From positions 1-64,000 of the forward strand of contig KB445820.1 of the NCBI GenBank assembly GCA_000320605.2: a stretch of 64,000 nucleotides of DNA, read 5' to 3'. How positions within the stretch are numbered: the first letter of the stretch is position 1; each line of letters begins with the position of its first letter. This DNA is from Gelatoporia subvermispora B (taxonomy: Eukaryota > Basidiomycota > Agaricomycetes > Polyporales > Gelatoporiaceae). A program made the translations under genes and the position numbers. Of this stretch, positions 49,036 to 61,280 are shown piece by piece. The notes under the pieces were generated by a model. It made no database searches. It saw only the letters and a program-made list of their open reading frames with translations, and was not told the origin of the DNA.

Positions 49036-49212
49036 TTGTCACTCACGTACGCCTCGCATCAGACACCCGTGCAGAAGCAGGAGGCACCCTCAAACTCGAG
49101 TACCGCTGCTGAGGCACAGCAGGTCGTCATTCCATTACCTACACCAGCATGCTACGCTGTGGCATCTAGTCAACCGAACGTCCGAGCAATGCTATATACG
49201 GGATTTACATAT

Positions 49213-51039
49213 CTATGAACCGGGATTGCTGTGATGTATTCTACACCGCCGGCCAGCAGGGGTAGAGGGGAGAAAAGTTCTGTGGTGAGTGTCCAAGTCC
49301 AAATAGCGCAGTCCCGACTCTGTTATGCGTCATCACCATGTTCGTATGCTTATTGGATAGGGCCTCACCGCTGGTTAAGATGGTGGGCGGCAGAGCCCGA
49401 GCCATCATCCTCCGGCGGGAAGGCTGATTGGGGACCATGTGGTATGTATTGGTTCGGAGCGGATCCATCCTGCGCCCAAGGCCACGTGGGAGGGAAAGAG
49501 CGAGTGCGCAGGTGTTCACGTCCTCGTCCCGATGGGTGGCTCTCCGTCAGCGGACTGGTGAGAGGCGGAGCCGAAGCAATGGACGGGCCAGAAAGCTTAT
49601 CCGATGCCCACGGCGTCCCCCCGATTGTCTGACTTGTGACATCAATCTGCGCTACGTTGTGGTGGTGGTATGCCCCTCGTCCGACTCTCGTAGGAGCGGG
49701 CGAACGCTGGCTCCAATCCCCTCGTTGCTGCGGATAGGCGTTAACCTGCGAAGCATGCGAGTTGTTGTAGTAAGTAGCAGATGTAGCACCCGAGCTTTGG
49801 AGGGACTCCTGTGGGAGGTGACCCGCCTGCCAGGGTGCTGGGTGCTGTTGCTGTATCGGAGAGGTGTGCATGCCACCGTACTGTGGGGAACCGGCCTGGG
49901 CCGGCACGGCGGCGATAGCCTGCCGCATACGCGGCTGGCTCCGCGACGAATGAGACGAGTAGGGCGCTTCGTGGTGATCAAGTCGGCCCTGGACTGCGTA
50001 GTGAGAATCTGCGAGAGGAAGCGGGAAATCGCCAGGATGAAATCCCGAGGAGTTCGCGCCCAGGGTTCTGGAAATGCGACCAGTTGTTGGGCTGATGGGG
50101 GAAACGGATCCAGGTGTCGTATCGCGTTGATTATCTATCTCATCGGAGTCACGACTGACAATCGATGCAACAAAACTGGCTTAGAACGAGAGAGGCGTCT
50201 GAACGGAGCTCGTGGGGCTCACATTTGGATTAGACTTCCATCCTGACCTGGCTGGATTCTGGGCGGGTACCGAAAATTGGTGGATTGCAGTAGCTCGGCG
50301 GGTATCTCCAGTGTCATGAGGTCCGTGCGACTTGTAGGTCGCTGAAGCCGCCCTGATCGAACGTCATCCTGCGTAAAGTAGGAAATCAAGTGATGGTCCG
50401 ATCCATCTATCTTGACCGTGATAGTCTATGAAATGCGGAGTGAGTGGTTTGATTGCTACAGAATGCTTCGAGCGCCGACCTTTTTAATCAGACCGCCCAC
50501 TTTCAGTGCGCCTTGTCCTTCCCCAGATGGACCTACGACTAGCATGTCAGAAGTGGTAACGGCTATCAGACATCTTGGAAGCGAGCTCACTGCGTTCGAG
50601 TACCTCTCGATAGACCTCAAGTCGAAAGCAATCATCAGTTTGAATTGCAAGAATTATCGCGATACCGCCACATACCAGGAAGTTGCCAGAAATTCGCGAT
50701 TGGGACCAGGCGAGTCCTTCCGTCCAACGCTTGATACCGCTCTCCTCGACGCTGAATACGAACACTGCTCCGCTTCGGATCATGGACCTTCTCTCCAGTT
50801 CGTTCAAACGCCGAGTGACTCTGGGCAGAATACCTCGTCTGGCCGCCTTCGAGTGTGTATTCATGCATTGAGGGAGACGTTTATCCAACGGGTGAATGGG
50901 GAACGTACGGAATGTTAGTCAGTACTTCGCATTCGAGCAACGGTATATCCCTCGGTGAACTGACCTCAATAAGGCGCAGAGCATCTTCGGTAGTATCAAC
51001 GTAACCGTAGAAAGGTTGGATGTTGGAGGCAGTCGCCAT
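49213..51039 (-). CDS. WOPR-family transcription factor (Gti1/Pac2/Wor1-like)
   Basis: DNA-binding regulator of the fungal WOPR family, which controls morphological switching and development in other fungi. Seven exons give 461 aa: 51039-50965, 50846-50676, 50615-50591, 50538-50480, 50425-50248, 50179-49369, 49279-49213. The WOPR domain is split as usual. Box A has YGYVDTTEDALRLIE, RRLNELERRSMIRSGAVFVF and EESGIKRWTEG. GNFLVYREV is the end of box A, and box B has GGLIKKTITV, HLISYFT and LRRPT-like LQRPTS. The C-terminal half is Pro/Gln/His-rich and probably an activation region. Exon 3 uses a GAG acceptor. The last exon and stop are the least certain part. The 3' end converges on TFB2 (177 bp apart). 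Confidence 0.85.
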
Positions 51040-54000
51040 TGCAGGGTGTACAAGATGAGCGGAGGAGTCTTCGGACCTTTGGAATGGGGAAGGAGAGCGA
51101 CCGCATTTAAAGCAATCCGGAGGTCTTCCTTTACCAGGCAGGGGTTTGCCGCCTGTGTCGAAAATACAGCAAATCTCTCGCTACAAATCGATAAATTAAA
51201 TCAGGAGCAAGATCTCCGTACAGACGGAAACGGGTTTGCGACATTCAGTGTTCTCGAGGGCGCCTGACGCAAGACGTTGACAACACAGCGCGTCGGTGGT
51301 ACGCATTGACACATGCTCAGGTTCCGGGTACTAGGGCACATGCGTCCAACGGGGTCCGCATTTCTGTGACTGGTGAAACCATCAAATTTCCAGTGCGCTT
51401 CTGAGTGCAGCTTTGTGCAAGTGTCAAATCCCGGGACTCTGGCGTGAGGTTACAGTCTATTCCTAGCTGTTACCATGCGAAGACCCGGTTAGGATACTGA
51501 GGAAGAGAAGTGAGGTAAACGCTCAGAAACCATATGTGCGAATCAGGGAGCACTGTATGAACTCATGAATGATGTTCGGATGGGTGTTGTCCCTTGATAT
51601 TGCGTCCGCCAACGCTGCTAGTAGCAGCCGCACCGAGACCACATGTTCGATGGAATACATAGGGGTCCAGCGAATGCCGTAAGTTCGTGGATCATTCCTC
51701 ACCTCCGAATTGCCGAAAGAACATCTTTGGCAAATGGTAACGGCTGGGGCGAAGATTTGTTTTTGACGGCATCAGAACCTTCGACGCACCCAATCCCGCG
51801 ATACGCTGGACTGAACTACTACTATGGGCCTTGGTCCAAAGGCAGTGAGGAAGTGCATGCATATAGAAGCTGTACGTATCGCGCGCTAGAGCCCACCAGG
51901 TGCTCCAAATGTCGAACCGGGGAACAACGAGCGGTAGGTTCAGCAATAGTCCTTGCGTTGCCCTCCTCGGACTGTGAAGCCTTATTGTGTGTTCCGCGGA
52001 TTCACGCGTAGTCTGTTGAACTGCTACCGAGATAAGAGTGATTCTCTCTATTTTCTTCTTGAATCCCAGCGTCCCTCAGCACGAACCTAAAGTTCTCGAA
52101 ACAAAGCCCGCCAGTCGCTCAGCGCATCAACTCAAACCTCAGGAGCACGCCGCGGTGTGGTTCCGAGTTGACATTTCCCTTCAGGTGTTTAAAGCTCCGA
52201 GTGATTATTGAAAGTCAGCGATGATCGCCATTGGTCGTGTCTGAATAACACCATTGATCTCTTGCTCTCTGGAGTAGTGTCACTTTTTGCTGCCATTATG
52301 TCGAACCTTTCGCACGTCGTACAATGGAAGATTGTCAATCCGCTAAACGGATGAGTGGCAACTCTCCACTCCTGACCTCCTCGTGATAACGCGGTTTTCG
52401 GACGAATGCACGTATGCCACCTGTACAGATGGGACCCTGTTGCACAGATCTCAGTGCTGCTGGGTCTTTGGCCTGATCGGTTATCTGACAGTATGCTCTA
52501 GACGGGAACGTAGGTGATGCAAGCTCGTGCTAGTTGCGACATTCTCGAGCTGCTGTCTGCCTTACACAAAAGTATGACCGATCGCTTAGCGCGATGGGGA
52601 AAACAAGGTGGGTGACTCTGGAATCAGTACCGCCTTTGTTACATTGAGGTACGTGCCTGCGGCCCTGGCAGAAACCGATGAGCGATCACTCCATATACCA
52701 ATTGGCCCCGACTTCGATCACAGGTTCTAATTATGGAATCAATGTTCCAGCTTGAGTTGTACAGCGCACCGTTCTCGTTCTTGAAGAAGATACCTTAGAC
52801 TCCGGAGAGAGCTCCGGCTTCTATCTATTGCCATAACCCGAACCCAATCCTGATATCGGTGAGCTGTCGCATATGCAGTCTTCGGCGGCGACGGTGATGT
52901 GCGATTATGGTCCGAGGAACAGCGATTGATGCGTGTGCAGCGTTATCCTCGGCTCATGGCCCTGACGTCACAGGCAGTCCTGGACGAAGGCCCTTCGAAC
53001 CGCTGAGAATGTCACTCGTGGCACGAAAGCGGAGTGTGTTTCTGCCGGTAGGGAATCCGGACACTTTGGAGAGCACAAGTGACTCTGCTTGCGCAGGACT
53101 CGGGCGCATTAACCAATGGCGCCACTCCTACGTGATTGCAAGTATACAGAAGATGTGAGGTGTCTACATCAGGTACCTTCGTGTGCACTTACCGCACACG
53201 ACGCTGCGCTTCACGTCTCAAAGCGCGGTGTCTCATCGAATACACGGGAAGAAAAACACCAGACATGTGACAGCACTGCCCATTCTGGGGTCTTTGTTGT
53301 ACACGTTTCTACTGAGAGATCCGGCTTCTCCCGCTTTAGGCTTATCATGTGTCTTGTCCTCGTCCCAGCTCGCGCCATCAGATTTGTCCAAATGCGAGAC
53401 GGTACGTCGCCGCTCCGTGCCAGCTGTTCCCAAGGAAGCCCATGGGATCCTCACAATGGGCTCACTGACTAGTCGGGGAGGTGACTGACACATTTCACGA
53501 TCGTGAGACCGCGCCTCTTGACGCCTGCATTCATATTAGATTGCATGAGTTCTTCTCGAGACCAGGCTTATGCACGCGAGATCTAGGCCGATTCCCATGC
53601 GTAGAACGTTCGCGGGAGAAGGCCCAAATCTGCAGTACATGGTAATCAGAACGTGCGTCCGTTGACTGGTGTAGTATACGCTGGTACTAGACCACAATAT
53701 GGGACTAGCTCCAGCTCCCTGATAGACGCTGCCTACTTGATATTCGATTGCTCGTGGTCGAAGGAAAGTTCCCCAGACACAAAATAAGGGTGGTGACTAG
53801 ACCTACGGAGATGCTACCACGATGTATCTACTCAACCTTCAAGCGCGGGAAGAGCTACACAGTACAGCATCTTAGGGTCTACTAGCCGACGTAGTCTTCT
53901 CACGTTTACGAAGACATGCATTGCGACCAGTCTCACGCGGGCCTGGCAGGACCTAGCCCGTGGAGCCCTCATTCATTGGACGTAGGAGCGGCGGTTACTG

Positions 54001-55746
54001 ATGTAGTACCGAATGCAACATAAGCGGCATGGACCCAAACCGACCTACGCGAATCTCGGCTCTAAACGCAGCTGGTATCCTCATGGCCATCGCGATGCAC
54101 GGAGCCGTCTCGGCTACTAGACCCTACTTCGTCGGCAAATGCTCGGGCTCTCGAAATTTACTGTGCAGTCATACCTGCATGACTGCATGATGTTGCGAGT
54201 ACCGACCGACGAACCAATGAAGATATGAATCTGAGCATAGACACCGCGCTCACAAATGTATGCCGAACAAACGTGCCATATCAGATTTCGCTCATTTCAT
54301 TCCGGCTCAAAGAGCAGAACATTAGCCTCGCTCAAGCCAACTTGCTGGGAGAGCAGTCCAGCACGTTGAGCTGGACATGAAGGGCAGTTCCCCGCGCTCT
54401 TCTGCGTAGTAGCGTAACGGTAAATCTGCGGAATAGGTACGACGCAGCTTCGTGTCGTCCACGAGTTAATCCATCTCCTCGGAGAAGAGCTTTGAGTTGA
54501 AAATCTCTCGGCCATCTCCAGGAATAAAGATACCAATCTCGCGTACGATTCGCTACTTGCCGCCAAGCATGACGCGGGGATTATTTGCCAGTGACAGGAC
54601 CGGGTGTTGTTGCGTCAAAGTTTGCGTGCGCAAACCACAATCGGATCTGAGTACCGATCTGCAACCGGCCTCTGAGATGCACGTGAGAGTGTTCCTCGAT
54701 AAGATTAGTTGGACACAATGCAAACACTGTGCTCGCAATCTCTGTATTATCTGCTGGGCCTGATGTGCGTAGTCACGTGCAGCGATGGATCTCTACATAG
54801 CCGGCAACATCCAAGTGCATCGAAGACCGAACATTTGCATGCGGACCAGGAGAACTATGACCCTGAACCCAACAGACTTGAGTCTTACATTGCTCCTTCG
54901 ATTGACATCTCAGCGTGGTAAGTCTCGCAATAGTCACGGCAGACTGCGAGCTCACATGTAGTGCGCATAATTATCTGCATCCGCAAGCGAAAATCGAGGT
55001 GTTCCAGGGTGTTCTGTCGTTGAGTTGACTCGATTTGTAACTCAAACCCGCCACAAACATGACGCTCTGAGTTGTGAGTCGCTGGTTAAATGCATCGAAC
55101 TGCGACTAATACACCTGCCAGTCAGTCCTGACTTTCGTGATACTTGGGGCAATTTGGAATTATGTTCAAACTATAAGGAACGTTCTCCGGGATGGCTTAG
55201 CCTGGCGACCGCAGCAGCTCAATCACTCATGCTACAGACCAAAAATAATATAATGCCGTGTTGTACTACCGAAACGGCCCAGGGATGGATCGTAATGAAC
55301 GTATCGAGTGTTCAGCGTTTGATGTGCGAGGCAAGTGACGAGGTGTCGATCAGGAGTCGTCCGATTCGGCACCACACATCTTAAGGTGGTTTAGATTCTA
55401 ATGTTAGTATATAGAAAGAATCATCTTCCGGCGGCAATACGGAAGTATTACGAAGCAGTTACGGTTCATGCTAAACTCGGTTTATGATATCCGCTATACT
55501 TGCGACCGCAAGAGCAGCGGGCTCGGGCGTGGGCGTCTATAGGTGTGGCGTGGGGAGCGATACCCGATGTGGTACCCCCCAAGCAGGAAGTTCGTTGCTA
55601 CATCTGTATTGTATCGCATGCCACATCGCCCCGCCAACTTCTACCACTAGCCATATCGTAAGTGCTCAGTGAATTCACTATGCGAGAACTTTACTCATAT
55701 GATGCGGTGCAAAGGCGACCCGGGATACCCCATTACTGTCGTTGAC
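51040..55746. other. Gene-poor 4.7-kb region
   Basis: This is the longest stretch without a gene I can recognise. Frames of 60-120 codons appear on all strands as expected by chance; none has a domain motif. The WOPR promoter presumably occupies the left part, since regulators of this family often have long 5' regions. A hairpin lies at 54164-54187. A short frame at 54718-54921 begins with a hydrophobic stretch but is unsupported. Confidence 0.4.
54164..54187. repeat. Perfect 9-bp inverted repeat (hairpin)
   Basis: TGCAGTCAT (54164-54172) and ATGACTGCA (54179-54187) are exact reverse complements around a 6-base loop, inside the gene-poor region. Confidence 0.75.
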
Positions 55747-56256
55747 ATGGCTCAATCTTCCTCCCCAGCTCTCCCATTGAATGTGACGCCATCAGCCGCA
55801 CCGTCCAGGCCAGCGACTGCGTCTACCGCAACGGGTACCACTCCAAACACAAGGATTGTCAAAGCACCGTCTAATCCGTCCGACATATCCAGCCCCCATG
55901 AGTTGACCGCCTTTGTAAGCCTCGTCGTCTCCATCCTCGCGTAGAGCACGCAGCGAGCGATGCTGTGCTACATGCTCATTCAATCCGGACCTCGCAGGTC
56001 GAGACACTTTTGGAGCAGCTGGACGCTAAATTCGATGACATGTCGAATCAGATTCTTGACCGCAGTACGTTCCACAAACCAATGGGGCACTTGGAATGCT
56101 CAGTTTGCTTCAGTGACACAGATGTCGACCCGCGTGGACGCTCTAGAAGCAGCCATTCAGGACATAATAAACGGTGACAATGCGGTCGCAACCTCCGGAT
56201 CACCGAGCCAACCGCAATCGCCGTCCATTGCCCAACGACGAAGCGGCGGAGCTTGA
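55747..56256 (+). CDS. HSBP1: Heat shock factor-binding protein 1-like coiled coil
   Basis: Small coiled-coil protein of the HSBP1 family, which in animals and plants binds the trimerisation helices of heat shock factor and dampens its activity. Exons 55747-55914, 55998-56064 and 56114-56256 give 125 aa. A Ser/Thr/Pro-rich N-terminal extension of about 50 residues precedes the conserved heptad region ELTAFVETLLEQLDAKFDDM, then SNQILDRMTQMSTRVDAL and EAAIQDIINGD. The animal protein is about 76 aa, so N- and C-terminal extensions are fungal additions. The start at 55747 was chosen over the upstream in-frame codon at 55669, which would place unrelated sequence in front. No frame damage. Confidence 0.88.
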
Positions 56257-56993
56257 GATCCCCGCGGCTTACTCATCGACGTCGTCCCCGCCTTCTGTTG
56301 TGTGCAGTCCGTCTTATTATGACATTGTATGCGCCCCAAAGGCCCATAGCTCCGGATAGAAGAGTAGAATGGAACCAAAGTACACATCGGCTCTTCACAC
56401 CCTGCGTAATAGGACTGAACTCTCCGCGATACATCGCGCGGTAAACTCCTTACATTCTATTCTGGCATGAAGAGAGCTGGATCTGAAACACCTGACCACA
56501 GGGCGGGGGGAAACATCTTGCCACAACCAATAATGGAGGCGCTGTGTCCTTGGTCCGTGCCCAGTTCCCAGCTCATGGGTTCCTAGCACACCCTGAACAG
56601 CGAGTATTATCGGTCCATCCCATCTTCTACCAATCAGCAGCCAGGCATACTATCTAGTGAGTTGCATGGTGTACACGCAAGCACCGAAAAGTCCGATGAT
56701 CGGCCCATGAAGACATGAGTCTCGCAACCGCGCTTGATCAATGCTTCTCGTCGGGCTAGGCACCCAGGTACTTGTCTAAGTTCTCTTACTCCGTTACATC
56801 AAGGTAGTCGGCGTCTGTCTGTGCTCTGCTGATACGCAGGCCTCGTGCGTTCCTGTGAAGCTGAACTATGTGCCAGTTGTTCACGCATTCTTAGAAGTCT
56901 TCCGGATCTTCGGACGCTTGTAAAGCGGGCTCCACCGCAACCATTGCAAAAAGTCAAACAGGAACAATCGACGTTGTACGTGTGAACTATAGC
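56257..56993. other. Convergent intergenic region
   Basis: This 737-bp stretch lies between the HSBP1 and GET4 stops and holds both 3' regions. Nothing else is supported. Confidence 0.4.
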
Positions 56994-58575
56994 CTAATCC
57001 AATCCAGGGCTTGACACCGACGGCGCTGGAGACAAGATTCTCCGGGTTGGTGTGGACTGTGTTGCGGAACCGCCAAGCATTGCAGAGAACATATCTCCCA
57101 GCGGATTCGCTGGCTGCGCGCGCGGAGGCGGAATTGCAAAATACAGGTCCGCGATCTCACTGAGGGCCTGTGAACGTTCAGTGAGCTAGGCGGAAAGAGA
57201 TGCCGGGACAAACAATCACAATGTCGCGCGCGGTGATGGAGTGGGACGTGTGCTACAACATCAGGATGCTTGGCAGTGTGGCCCGAAGGGCGAAATAGAA
57301 CGCGCATGCAGCAATAGCAGGGCAAAGCGATGCGAGTGCTCACCTTTCTGACGTCTTTTGTAGCGAGAATACCGCCTTTGCTTTGGTAAGTACCACAAAG
57401 GCGGACCCAAGCTTCACGGATCGCCTTGTTCTTCTCTCTCTGTGCGCGCTGGCAAGTGCATACTGCAAGCTGGGTAAAGTTCAGACACGGATCTGTTGTA
57501 AAGATAATTTCGTCGGGCTCTGTATCCTTGCTTGATCCTAATGTGATAGGTGCCGATTGCAGCGGAGAGATAAGAGACGGCTGAGATGCGGTGATTTGAG
57601 ACACAAATTCCGACGTGAATGCACGGGCGGCCAAAATGTTCCCATTCAGCAAGTAACTGTTACGAAGACGCTGTAGCATTAGCCACACACTTCTTAGAGA
57701 CATCAAAAAGCGCGGGCCAATGGACGCGGCGTCAGGGGTCTAAGTGCACCCGACAGGCCTCGTGCCATACCCAGAAGTGTGGCCTTACAAGGAAACAAAC
57801 ACTCACGGAACCGTCCCCCGCAAGGCGAATGTACCGGGTGTACCGCCCGTGGTAGCCCACTTGACGAACATCTGCGCCAATAGCCGTGCGCTGTCGCGCT
57901 TACCAGCCGCCAAGAGGTGGGGCTCCGCAGCGTCAAACAATCCGTCTATCATGTAGAGTCGGACTCATTAAACTGTCCAGAAGTCGACAAGTCGACAAGA
58001 AAATGTACCTTTGTACAGGAGCTCTCCGATGTAATGTTGCAAGTCAGGGTCACCTGCAGGACATGGTCCGTTTCTTGACGACCATCTGTCTTGGACGGTG
58101 AACAGCCGAGCGTATTTCGAGATAGAAACGACAGCCACTCACGCGACGGCCTTGTCAATTATGGTCTTTCTCCATGATGCAGACGAGCCAACCAATGCTA
58201 GCAATTGGGTTATACGTCCTAAATACATCGTATGTAAGTGAGAAAATAGCCTGGGCATCGCTCAGGAGCAGCAAGTAAGACGTGGCATGCCCTCTTACCC
58301 CGACTCTCTTCATTCACCACTTCTCCCTTACTCTCGTAGACATCAAGCAGAAAGCTGGCTAGATCTGTCCCACTGCCTTGTTGTCCTGCCTTCAAGAGCT
58401 CCCTCGCGGACTGAAACAGGACGTCTATCGCCGTGTCGAACTGATTCGACTTGACGTATCGCGAGGCAAATGTACGCGCTTTCTGGTGTGCCTCGTAGGG
58501 CTGACCAGCAGCGATGAGGGGAAGAATAGCATTCAGAGCTCTAGAAGATGACGCAGTAGACCTGTCTGTAGCCAT
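56994..58575 (-). CDS. GET4: GET4, guided-entry-of-tail-anchored-proteins factor
   Basis: Cytosolic alpha-helical scaffold that with Get5 hands tail-anchored proteins to Get3. Six exons give 351 aa: 58575-58299, 58218-58143, 58085-58009, 57945-57807, 57656-57344, 57167-56994. Family landmarks are GQPYEAHQKARTFASRY, FQSARELLKAGQ, CPAGDPDLQHYIGELLYK and GLFDAAEPHLLAAG. LAQMFVKWATTGG, GTVPYLLNGNILAARAF and FTQLAVCTCQR come next. The C-terminus ends in a Ser/Pro-rich tail. The last intron (57343-57168, 176 bp) is unusually long for this window. The start codon at 58575 gives a normal N-terminus. Confidence 0.92.
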
Positions 58576-59046
58576 GTGAAGTCGTCAGGTAGAGTAACAG
58601 TTTCGTGCGTCAAGAGTTGTGAATGGATTAGGTCGCGAGCGAGCTGGTGCAAGCTGAGGCTGTGCCACCACATCGACAACCAGTCAGATAGGGTCGGCCC
58701 CCGAGCACTCCCCTATTTGGGCGCCGGCCCACTCCGCATCAAGATGATCACACTTTCCGAGCCGCTCGTTCCCTCCATCTGCCCCACCATTCTTGCTGAA
58801 GCTTGCGACGGCAGCGGGTTGAAGTGGCTCTACTTCAACGAATTTTAAGAACTGGTCGGAGCTGTGTAGCTGCCGATCCGAGAGATTTCTCGAGGCACTG
58901 GCTGCCGAGACCACGAAGGTTGAAATCTTCACTGGGTATCCACTCCATCGAAGTGTTTCTATAATAATCAGAGCTTCCGTGCATTCTCATCTCCACCGCC
59001 AGAAGGAGCGGCAAGGCACATCCGATCCGCTCAATCTGTGCCTAGC
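58576..59046. promoter_or_regulatory. Bidirectional promoter GET4 / ARV1
   Basis: These 471 bp lie between divergent start codons, both promoters inside. The open frames in both directions lack motifs. Confidence 0.45.
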
Positions 59047-60581
59047 ATGCCAATTTGTACTAGCTGCACGCGCCCAACACCGTACCTATACACGGTCTAT
59101 GAGTCCGCTCACAACCTGCGCCTCGAGCAATGTGTTAGTTGTTCCCGTTTGCGGGCTACTTGATAGCCCTAAACGTGCGTCAATCTTGCTGATGCGCCCG
59201 CCTGTTTTAGACGGCCTGCCACGCGTTTGCAGACCCGTATGTCGAGCATGACACATTGACGCTTCTCCTGGACTTGATTCTGCTGAAGAGGGATGTTTAC
59301 CGGCATCTTTTATTCAATCGAGGCCTTGGAGCGCGGAAAGTGGGGCCTGCAGGCGTTTACAGCCCTAGCCCAGGCGTACAAGCCGGACGGCAAGCGGACT
59401 TCTCCAGTAAAAGTCGAAAATCCGTAGGCGAGCAGGCAAGTCTCGCACGAAGTACGGAGAAGGTGTGTAATTCTTCAGGACAGTCCAATAATGGGACCGC
59501 ACAATAGCGAAACATAATCTGATAGCAATCATAGGCTAGATGGCTATTGATCCTGAAACTAGGGACCGCCTTGATCGTCGTCGACACGTGTATGCTTGTC
59601 AATATTTCTACTCGGAAAGGCACTGACTTTTCGGGCAAATTACAGTCATCCGTTGGGCTCATTTGAGTATGATACCTCCGACTAGCAGTCCGCGCGCGTT
59701 ACAAGAATTTCTGACCGATAAGTCTTAGGCTCCCGAATTTCATTTGAGGGTTCGGCCTATCCTGCGAATAGGACTCAAAACGTGGTAAACGCAACTTTCA
59801 GGGTATTCGTCGGTTGCCTAGTTGGTATGTCGCCGCCCAGGTGACCGCCTGCATGCACGACGTGACAGCGTGCTGATTGCTCTCCGCTCATGAGTACAGA
59901 GACCGCTGCATTCCATGCCGGCGTCATTTGTACATGTTACATTGTGTTGAAAGGCCTGGAATTTGCGCAGCTACGCCGGCACCAGCACCGCTCGCGATTG
60001 TCCGGTATTCGCCAAGAGTTCAGGTTCGTTTGTCCCAGTCACACGGGTCCTAGGACAGGCTGAGCACAAATACGCCAGATACTCACACGTCCCGCTCACT
60101 CTGCTCTATTCCTCCATCACGAAGCTGTTCCTCCTGTTTCTTCTATCTATCTGGCGACCCACGCGGACCTCGCAAGTCGGACCGCATACAGTGCAGCAGC
60201 CCAATGGTACCACATTCACGCACCCGGTTCTCATGCGCGCGCTCGAACTACTGGATGAGGACAAAGTCGATCGCGAATGGGTCATCCGAAATGTCCTCGG
60301 AGGTATGGCGGCGGGATTTGGGCTACGAGGTACGTGACGTCGATATCTGCTCGAAGTGCGATGTTCTGCCGCTACGAAGGCTGACATACGCGCGGTCTTC
60401 CGCGGGAACTCATGACGCAGTTGTTCTCGACTGTCACCCAATTTTCACAACGACGATAATCCTGGCCGGGTGGGTGATGAAAACGGCCGCCGCTACCATG
60501 TTCGCGGAGTGGGCTGGCATCGGGCTCCCAGAGGGCGGAGGCTCGTCAGAGCAGATTTGGCCGGCTTACAGTATTCCTTGA
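59047..60581 (+). CDS. ARV1: ARV1 lipid-homeostasis protein
   Basis: ER membrane protein needed for sterol distribution, sphingolipid metabolism and GPI synthesis. Eight exons give 341 aa: 59047-59133, 59211-59464, 59540-59589, 59646-59721, 59802-59824, 59900-60023, 60079-60329, 60421-60581. The N-terminal ARV homology domain has two CxxC pairs (CTSC and CTAC), then FADPYVEHDTLTLLLDLILL and KRDVYRHLLFNRG. Helices follow: LLILKLGTALIVVDTFIRWA, then VFVGCLVETAAFHAGV, then SHVPLTLLYSSITKLFLLFL. VLGGMAAGFGLRVVLDCHP and a last helix end the protein. Exon 5 has 23 bases. Donors at 59465 (GTGTAA) and 59722 (GTCTTA) are weak and were chosen from protein continuity, so that middle part is less certain. 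Confidence 0.86.
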
Positions 60582-61280
60582 CGACCAATGACGGACAGGA
60601 TGATCGGTCTCGTTGTATGCCCTCGACGTCCGCGGTTAGGGTCGCTGCAGTTGTATTTCTTGTCTTTACGTCGGTACCGGTGCCCTACGCCCGTTGTGAA
60701 CCATTATGGTATTATTCAGCCTCGCGCCCTGGAGGGAATAGATAGAGCCCTTTACCTACTCGCATGCCTGAAGAGTGCATAGAATGACTACCCGCCGATC
60801 GGCAGCGGCAGACGGTGTAACAATACCCCGTGTCTGAACGCACTTTCCAAGCCACTACAGCCGTTGGAACTTGGAAGACGATCATGCCACACTCAGGTTC
60901 CCTTGCGTCAAGCAAAGCCCTCCGCCAATAACATCAACTGCTCTTCATCTAACAGTCACTTGCCAGTACACATTACTGATCATGCCGGTAATGTGTGATG
61001 TCCACTTCACAGCCTGCATGTGCTGGGCTTCGCCAGCAGAACACTAGTAGGGGGCAGACACCACACTTCCACCCCTCTGGATGTATAGCCACTACTATCA
61101 GCATCGTTCACGCTACCTCATCGAGCCATGCTCTGCCTTGTTCTACTGTGCAGGATATGCACAAGATTCTGCATCCGCCCGATCAAGCAATGGTATTTGG
61201 GCAGACATTCATTAATAATCCACAAGACTACAATATTCCGATCACGAGAAGTAACGAGGACCATGGGGGACAGAGGGCCG
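60582..61280. other. Convergent intergenic region
   Basis: This 0.7-kb stretch holds the 3' regions of ARV1 and TSC13. No gene or repeat is supported. Confidence 0.4.

Noticed and set aside
2951..53750. Similar short strings around GTACTAGACCAC near 2951 and 53683, suggesting a dispersed repeat
   Set aside because: Only about 12 bases match well and the flanks diverge; without alignment this cannot be told from chance.
54718..54921. Short frame with a hydrophobic start, possible small secreted protein
   Set aside because: It has no second supporting feature (cysteine pattern, intron, family match) and lies in a region where frames of this length occur by chance.
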